Part shown: in pieces, positions 58,428 to 64,000 of the stretch | Layout: every line of letters begins with the position of its first letter | How positions within the stretch are numbered: the stretch's first letter is position 1 | NCBI GenBank assembly: GCA_031282835.1 | Contig: JAITCU010000026.1 | Span: 1-64,000 of the forward strand | DNA: 64,000 nt | DNA from: Puniceicoccales bacterium | GTDB taxonomy: Bacteria > Verrucomicrobiota > Verrucomicrobiia > Opitutales > JAIRLM01 | Direction: 5' to 3' | The notes under the pieces: generated by a model | What the model saw: the letters and a program-made list of their open reading frames with translations, nothing else | What the model was told of the DNA's origin: nothing | Database searches by the model: none | Program-made: the position numbers and the translations under genes

Positions 58428-60263
58428 TCAACCTTTGTGGGTCTGCTGACGCCGCTTCCGAAAGCTGTCAAATCCTTCACCCTTTGGCGTTGGATTATTG
58501 CCAAAAAATCCGTGCAACTGGCGTATGCGTGTGGGATGACGCATTTTACGTAGCGCTTTGGCTTCGATTTGTCGGATGCGCTCCCGGGTGACGCTAAACA
58601 GTTGCCCAACCTCTTCCAGCGTATGGCTATAACCGTCATCAAGCCCGAAGCGCATGGAAAGTACCTTTTGTTCGCGCTCCGAAAGAGAGCCCAGAATTTC
58701 ACGAATTTTTTCCCTTAAGAGGCTGTTGGCGGCTATATTATGGGGATCGCCGGCGGATTTATCTTCGATAAAGTCCCCGAAACAGGAATCCTCGCCGTCT
58801 CCAACGGGACTCTGGAGGGAAATGGGTTGTTGAGCCATCTTCATGATGCTCTGCACGCGTTCCACGGGCATACCCATTTCATTGGCCACCTCCTCCGGTG
58901 TTGGCTCGTGGCCCAATTCCTGGAGCAGCTGCTTTTGGGCCTGCATTACCCGATTGAGTGTTTCGATCATGTGCACAGGGATCCGTACCGTGCGTGCCTG
59001 GTCGGCGATGGAACGGGTGATGGCCTGGCGAATCCACCAGGTGGCATAGGTGGAAAATTTATAGCCGCGGCGGTACTCGAATTTTTCAACGGCTTTGATG
59101 AGGCCTATGTTTCCCTCCTGGATAAGGTCCAAAAAGGACAGGCCGCGGTTAATATATTTTTTGGCAATGCTGATGACCAATCGCAAATTAGCCGCAACCA
59201 TTTCCGTCTTCGCCGCATGAAGTGCCTTCATCTGCTTGCGAAAACCCTGCAAAACGTCGAAGAGTACGGCTGGCTCCGTGTGATATTCCTTGCGGAAATC
59301 TGCTAGGTCCTGCTCGACCTGCTTGAGTTCCTGTGGGCGAATGGGCCTTCGTTTGTCCAGCTCAAGCAAGTCCAAATCCCGGCGCAGGCGGCGCAATAGG
59401 GCGGCTTTGTCTGCCAGAAAGTCTTCAAAAAGCTTCATTTTGAAGCAGAAGCGCTTCAAAATCTGCTTCAGTTGCGTCTCAAAATTGCGCACGCGTAAGG
59501 CCAATTTGTCGCGCATTTCCGCGTCCGTGCATGTTTCCAGTTCGGCGGCGACCTCTTCGATTTTCTTCAGCAGTGTTTCGCTGTCCTGAATGAGCCGGGG
59601 CAATATCTGATAATACGCCTCGCGGCTCTCAATTTTTTTATCAAGAACGATTTGGTCAAAGCGCTCATCACGAAGGCTTAATTTGCGCGCGATATCTAGA
59701 AGATAATTTGCCGTGAATCGCACGGAAAAAAGCTCGTCCTGCGCCTTTTGCTCCGCGGACTCAATGCGCTTGGAAATACTAATCTCCTGGTCTCGGGTGA
59801 GAAGGGGAACCTTCCCCATCTGTCGCAGGTAGGTGCGGACGGGGTCTTCGTTGGCGGTGGCCAACTGGTCTTCGTAGACTCGATGTTCCAGTCGCTCTTT
59901 ATCTTCGCGCTCGTATTGAACGATTTCATCCGAATCCAAGACCTGGATTTCCAGATTTTCCAGGATGTTGATAATATTTTCGATGTCAGTTTCTGAGACT
60001 TCTGTTTCTTCTCCCAGAGAGGCGTTGATGTCGTCGAAGGACACGTATCCCTGGCTTTTTGCGAGTTCCACCAAATCTTTGATGCGCTGCTGGGCAGCAC
60101 TCATGGTGCCGGCGCCAGATCCCTCTGAGCCTGGCTTGAGCTTTTTTGCCAGTGCCGCTTCGTTCGATTTTGCTGTCGCCGCCGCCGACTTTAAAGCTTC
60201 CCTTGATGCACGAACGGGAGTGTGTGGTATTTCTTGGGTGCGGCGCTGCTCCTGATTAGGCAT
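58428..60263 (-). CDS. rpoD: primary RNA polymerase sigma factor
   Basis: [92 protein letters not shown]. Confidence 0.97.
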   Translation of the reverse strand: MPNQEQRRTQEIPHTPVRASREALKSAAATAKSNEAALAKKLKPGSEGSGAGTMSAAQQRIKDLVELAKSQGYVSFDDINASLGEETEVSETDIENIINILENLEIQVLDSDEIVQYEREDKERLEHRVYEDQLATANEDPVRTYLRQMGKVPLLTRDQEISISKRIESAEQKAQDELFSVRFTANYLLDIARKLSLRDERFDQIVLDKKIESREAYYQILPRLIQDSETLLKKIEEVAAELETCTDAEMRDKLALRVRNFETQLKQILKRFCFKMKLFEDFLADKAALLRRLRRDLDLLELDKRRPIRPQELKQVEQDLADFRKEYHTEPAVLFDVLQGFRKQMKALHAAKTEMVAANLRLVISIAKKYINRGLSFLDLIQEGNIGLIKAVEKFEYRRGYKFSTYATWWIRQAITRSIADQARTVRIPVHMIETLNRVMQAQKQLLQELGHEPTPEEVANEMGMPVERVQSIMKMAQQPISLQSPVGDGEDSCFGDFIEDKSAGDPHNIAANSLLREKIREILGSLSEREQKVLSMRFGLDDGYSHTLEEVGQLFSVTRERIRQIEAKALRKMRHPTRIRQLHGFFGNNPTPKGEGFDSFRKRRQQTHKG

Positions 60264-60381
60264 GTTGGGCGTGATTTTGGGCGCATTTGAGAAATGGCAA
60301 GCCTTAGTTGCGGCTTTTGGCGGAGAAAATCGATGGGCGGTCAAGTTAACTTTTTAATAACAAACGACATGTGTTTGTCAA

Positions 60382-61302
60382 TTGTTTTTTCTTGCTCGCA
60401 CGCTGGGCGGGGAGGCGTCAGTGGGTAAAATCCTAGAGCGCTACCCAGTACATCGGCTAACGACGCTGCATATTGGTGGCCCCGCTCGCTTTTTCGCCGA
60501 GGCCAAATCCGCGGAAGAATTGCAATCCCTAATCCAACAAGCGGCGCGAAGCGGAATTTCCCACTGCATCATCGGTCGGGGATCTAATCTGCTCGTTTCC
60601 GATGATGGGTACTCTGGCATGTTGCTGCGACTGGAGCCCAAGCGGTGGGGCGGCATTGAACAGGTTGACGACCGACTGGTCGTTGATGCTTCCGTAACGC
60701 TAGGGTGTTTTTGTGCCTTCTGCGCACGGGAAGGAATCGGTGGTTTTGAATTTTTATGCGGTATCCCGGGGAGTATGGGCGGGGCAGTGTTGATGAATGC
60801 TGGAGCCCACGGAAAAAATGTGGGCGATTCTGTGGAATCCGTCCGATTTTTGCATAAGAGCGGTGCCATCATTTCCGATGTCCACCCGCAATTTTCTTAC
60901 CGCCACTGCCATTTGGACGGATTGGATGTGCTACTTTCTGTCGTCCTGCGCGTGGAAGAGTTTTCAACGCCTCTGGACGAAATCTACCGCCGGCAGAGAG
61001 AGCTACGCCAGTGGAGGAGCGATCACCAACCCGGTGGCCCCAGCGCGGGGAGCATATTTAGAAACCCCAGCGGCCATTCGGCGGGGAAACTAATTGATGA
61101 TGCGGGGTTAAAGGGTTGCACCATCGGCGGTGCGCAAATTTCCCCGGTGCATGGCAACTTTATCGTCAATCGGGGAAATGCGACTTGTAAGGACGTGCTA
61201 GCGCTCATTGAGCTCGCCCGCGAAACCGTTCGCCAGAAATTCTCCATTGAACTACAATTAGAGGTTCACTATTTGGGCCCCAATGGCTTCGAAATCATTT
61301 GA
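60382..61302 (+). CDS. murB: UDP-N-acetylmuramate dehydrogenase
   Basis: LTTLHIGGPARFFAEAKS, IIGRGSNLLVSD, GIPGSMGGAVLMNAGAHG, GPSAGSIFRNP. Confidence 0.94.
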   Translation: MFFLARTLGGEASVGKILERYPVHRLTTLHIGGPARFFAEAKSAEELQSLIQQAARSGISHCIIGRGSNLLVSDDGYSGMLLRLEPKRWGGIEQVDDRLVVDASVTLGCFCAFCAREGIGGFEFLCGIPGSMGGAVLMNAGAHGKNVGDSVESVRFLHKSGAIISDVHPQFSYRHCHLDGLDVLLSVVLRVEEFSTPLDEIYRRQRELRQWRSDHQPGGPSAGSIFRNPSGHSAGKLIDDAGLKGCTIGGAQISPVHGNFIVNRGNATCKDVLALIELARETVRQKFSIELQLEVHYLGPNGFEII

Positions 61303-62215
61303 AATTGTCATCCTCTGTGGTGCTATCAGTCCCGAGCGGGAGGTTTCCATCCGTTCCGGGCGCAATGTCGCCGAGCTGCTCTCCCGCCATTACCCCGTTC
61401 GGCTCATCGAGCTCAATGAAGATAAGCTTCCGCCGGGACTGGATCCCGAAACCTCGCTCATATTTCCCCTGGTCCACGGGGACTTTGGTGAAGATGGGCG
61501 GTTGCAAAGATTACTTGATGCCAGGGGGTTCACCTACGTAGGAAGCGGGACAGAAAGTATGGAGCTCACCATTGATAAAAGCCGCGCCAAAAAACGCGTA
61601 CAAAACTGCTCCGTTCCCGTTCTTGCTGAAATTGCTTTTCCCGGGGATAAACGCGTTGATTTCACCTTTGCCGCTGCGTGCAAACGACTGCGAAGCTCCA
61701 AACTTTTCCTCAAACCCCGGGATAAGGGGAGCAGCATCGGCTGCCACCGCATTTGCGATGAAGAAAGTTGGGCCCGCTACGTGCTGCCAATTGGCACCGG
61801 CCAGTGGCTTCTGGAACCTCTTTGCGCGGGGAGGGATCTCACAATTGGCATGTTGCAAGGGGAACCGCTTGCCATTGTGGAAATTGTACCCGTGCACGAA
61901 TTTTTTGATTACGAATCCAAGTATACCCCCAATGGCGCAAGGCATATCTGTCCGGCACCGCTGGATGATGTGCTAACGCGAACAATTACCAACCATGCCC
62001 GGGAAATTTTTCACATCTGCCATTGCCGCGATTGGTGCCGCATCGATTTCCTCTTGGACGATACGGGAAAGATTTACTTTTTGGAGGTGAATACGGTTCC
62101 CGGGTTTACGAAGGGAAGTCTCTATCCGGAAAGTGCCCTTGGCGCAGTCATCGGCCTCGACGAAGTGCTTTGCAAAATCGTCGCCCCTGCACTACATCGC
62201 CTGATAGCCAAGTGA
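61283..62215 (+). CDS. ddl: D-alanine--D-alanine ligase
   Basis: ILCGAISPEREVSIRSGRNVAELL, GEDGRLQRLLDARGFTYVGSG, FLEVNTVPGFTKGSLYPESA. Confidence 0.93.
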   Translation: MASKSFEIVILCGAISPEREVSIRSGRNVAELLSRHYPVRLIELNEDKLPPGLDPETSLIFPLVHGDFGEDGRLQRLLDARGFTYVGSGTESMELTIDKSRAKKRVQNCSVPVLAEIAFPGDKRVDFTFAAACKRLRSSKLFLKPRDKGSSIGCHRICDEESWARYVLPIGTGQWLLEPLCAGRDLTIGMLQGEPLAIVEIVPVHEFFDYESKYTPNGARHICPAPLDDVLTRTITNHAREIFHICHCRDWCRIDFLLDDTGKIYFLEVNTVPGFTKGSLYPESALGAVIGLDEVLCKIVAPALHRLIAK

Positions 62216-62251
62216 ATGCCAACCGCATCTTCGTCAATGTTTGTCGCGGTT

Positions 62252-63931
62252 TTATAGGCTTACCACCGCTACGTATCCCATGCTTACTAACGAAGACCAG
62301 AAGCTCTCTGCTTTGCGTTTACTTGTGGTCTCCTGAAGGAATTTTATTGCTTGCTCGAGGAAATCGTTTTCGAGACTGAATGACACGCGGCGTCCTGGCT
62401 CGGATCTTAAAAGGCCTCGTGCACAATCAATTAAAATCTCTAGCGCATCGGAAAAAGTCTTACTTTCGGATCCTTTCAATATGCCTTCTAACCGCGCTCG
62501 TAAGGCGGTATTTTCGGCTAAATCCTTCTGTTTTTTTTCTAGTTGTATCGCATTTACTTCCTCTTGCAGCCGCGCTGTTTCGGCGGCAATTTCCTGGGTA
62601 TTTTTCGAGAGCTCATGAGGGCTGCCGCCGGATTCGAGCCCTTCACTTTCCGCAATCAAACTTTTGGCAGTGGTCGTGTCCAGGCTCTTCACCATTGAAC
62701 TAGAGAGGAACGCATTTAAACAACGCCGCGCGTTTTGATTTTCCCTTTCGGCGTCTATTATTTGCGCCTCCATCGCTGCCTTCACTTTTGCGTTCTCCGC
62801 CTTTATTGCTTGCTGCAACTGCAACGTTTGGTTCGTAATCGCCGTGGTGCGTAGACGTAATTCGGCTACCACCTGTCCCGGATCGCCGCCCGGCTGTGTG
62901 ACGCCTGGAAGATCTATGCCAAGTTCATTTGCTTGAATAATGGCTTGGGCCAATTGCGCGCGTGCTTTTTCGTATGCACCCCTCGCGACGATTAGCTCGC
63001 GCAATCGCGTCGTTTCGGCTCGAATTTGTTCGATAACGCTTCCACACGTATCCCAATCGCACTCGGGATTCGGTCGGAGGTTTAGTAACTGCTGCGCGTT
63101 TTCCGTGGGTATGCCACAGCCCCTTGCGGTATCGATAGCGTTCTGTAATGCTGTTTGTGCGGTACCTAGATCCGTTTTAAGATGTTCACATATCTGCTCT
63201 TGTAATTCTTTACTCGCCGCGTCGCATTTGGCGGTAATCTGTTGCAGAAATTCAGGGTTGGTGCCTGGAATGTCGGGCATGCCAGCTAGCGCTTGAGCTG
63301 CCTCCGCACGCACACCGAACCTTTTTGCGGCTATTATCAGGGAATTTAACGCATTTCTCGCCGCAAAATAATTTTCACGTTGCTCCGTATCTTTTATTTG
63401 TCGTTGCACTACTGCCCCGAACTGTTCGGAGAGTTTCTTCTGTTCATCTAGGGCTTCCTGCATCTTTCTCGCCATTTCTTTTTTCTCGTCTTCCGCTTTT
63501 TGGGCGGCTAGCGCCGCCTCGGCAAGGTCTGATCGGAGCACCGAATCGGGAGCACTTCCATTTGCGGCGGGTAGTTTTACTGGAGGCGTTGGTTCCATAG
63601 TTGATTGGGATGTTGTTGGGAGTGGGGATGTTTGTGGCGCCAGGGGCGGAGTGGGTTTTTTCAATGCTTTGGTGCCAACCTTGTGGCGCATAAACATGTA
63701 CCATAAGGGAAGTTGCAATTTTAAAACAGAAACCGCCACATTGGCCCTCAAAATATTCCCCGTAATCTTGCACACCATAACCATCACAAATGCCAAGATT
63801 GCACTGAACGGATATAGCATTACTCGCACCAAATATTGCAGAGTCGAAACGGTTGATTCCTCAGATGGAACAGGCTCTGATCGCCCAACGGCCCCCGTCG
63901 AGCGGGCATCATTAACGGAAACGGAACACAT
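62252..63931 (-). CDS. hypothetical coiled-coil protein with N-terminal hydrophobic segments
   Basis: VMLYPFSAILAFVMVMVCKITGNILRANVAVSVLKLQLPLWYMF then long coiled coil. Confidence 0.7.
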   Translation of the reverse strand: MCSVSVNDARSTGAVGRSEPVPSEESTVSTLQYLVRVMLYPFSAILAFVMVMVCKITGNILRANVAVSVLKLQLPLWYMFMRHKVGTKALKKPTPPLAPQTSPLPTTSQSTMEPTPPVKLPAANGSAPDSVLRSDLAEAALAAQKAEDEKKEMARKMQEALDEQKKLSEQFGAVVQRQIKDTEQRENYFAARNALNSLIIAAKRFGVRAEAAQALAGMPDIPGTNPEFLQQITAKCDAASKELQEQICEHLKTDLGTAQTALQNAIDTARGCGIPTENAQQLLNLRPNPECDWDTCGSVIEQIRAETTRLRELIVARGAYEKARAQLAQAIIQANELGIDLPGVTQPGGDPGQVVAELRLRTTAITNQTLQLQQAIKAENAKVKAAMEAQIIDAERENQNARRCLNAFLSSSMVKSLDTTTAKSLIAESEGLESGGSPHELSKNTQEIAAETARLQEEVNAIQLEKKQKDLAENTALRARLEGILKGSESKTFSDALEILIDCARGLLRSEPGRRVSFSLENDFLEQAIKFLQETTSKRKAESFWSSLVSMGYVAVVSL

Positions 63932-63976
63932 GGTATGGGAATAATTCGTAACGGAAAAATTGTTTTTGTCAACAAA

Positions 63977-63992
63977 CCCCGATGGAAAAAGT
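63977..63992. repeat. CCCCGATGGAAAAAGT element (window edge)
   Basis: Direct match to the arm of the hairpins at 26502 and 56146. Confidence 0.7.
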
Positions 63993-64000
63993 CTAAAAAC

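Overview
This 64 kb window looks like a Gram-negative bacterial chromosome, probably PVC/Verrucomicrobia-like and host-associated. That placement is inference from gene content only.

The housekeeping backbone is clear: tilS, class IV aminotransferase, rplM-rpsI, glgP, ompH/skp-like, YugP-like Zn peptidase, atpA-atpG, ffh, sfsA-like, yajC-secDF, aromatic amino acid permease, M29 aminopeptidase, rluD-like, sulP, lpxA-fabH-plsX-rpmF, valS, tRNA-Leu(CAG), tsaD, a 33-aa COX24/AURKAIP1-like protein, rpoD, murB and ddl.

The accessory material is the interesting part:
(1) A dispersed cassette has at least four copies, with a TTGACA promoter-like box, a short palindrome and a ~60-aa ORF (MKxTTAFTTxxFDGDWELQ...). 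It sits directly upstream of rplM, atpA and sulP, with a decayed inverted copy on the far side of sulP.
(2) A 4112-aa giant protein has a Walker-A/DEVH ATPase-like core, a coiled-coil region, an N-terminal Cys/His motif pair and a 15-bp tandem repeat at its start codon.
(3) A 1099-aa protein has an OTU-type cysteine protease signature and overlaps the ffh stop codon (ATGA).
(4) There is a family of CCCCGATGGAAAAAGT hairpin elements.
(5) Fragments of duplicated coding sequence are scattered near the window start and at 17.5 kb.
(6) Several hypothetical proteins have paired hydrophobic segments.

No CRISPR array, rRNA operon or recognisable transposase was seen. All family calls come from reading motifs by eye; no database search was run.
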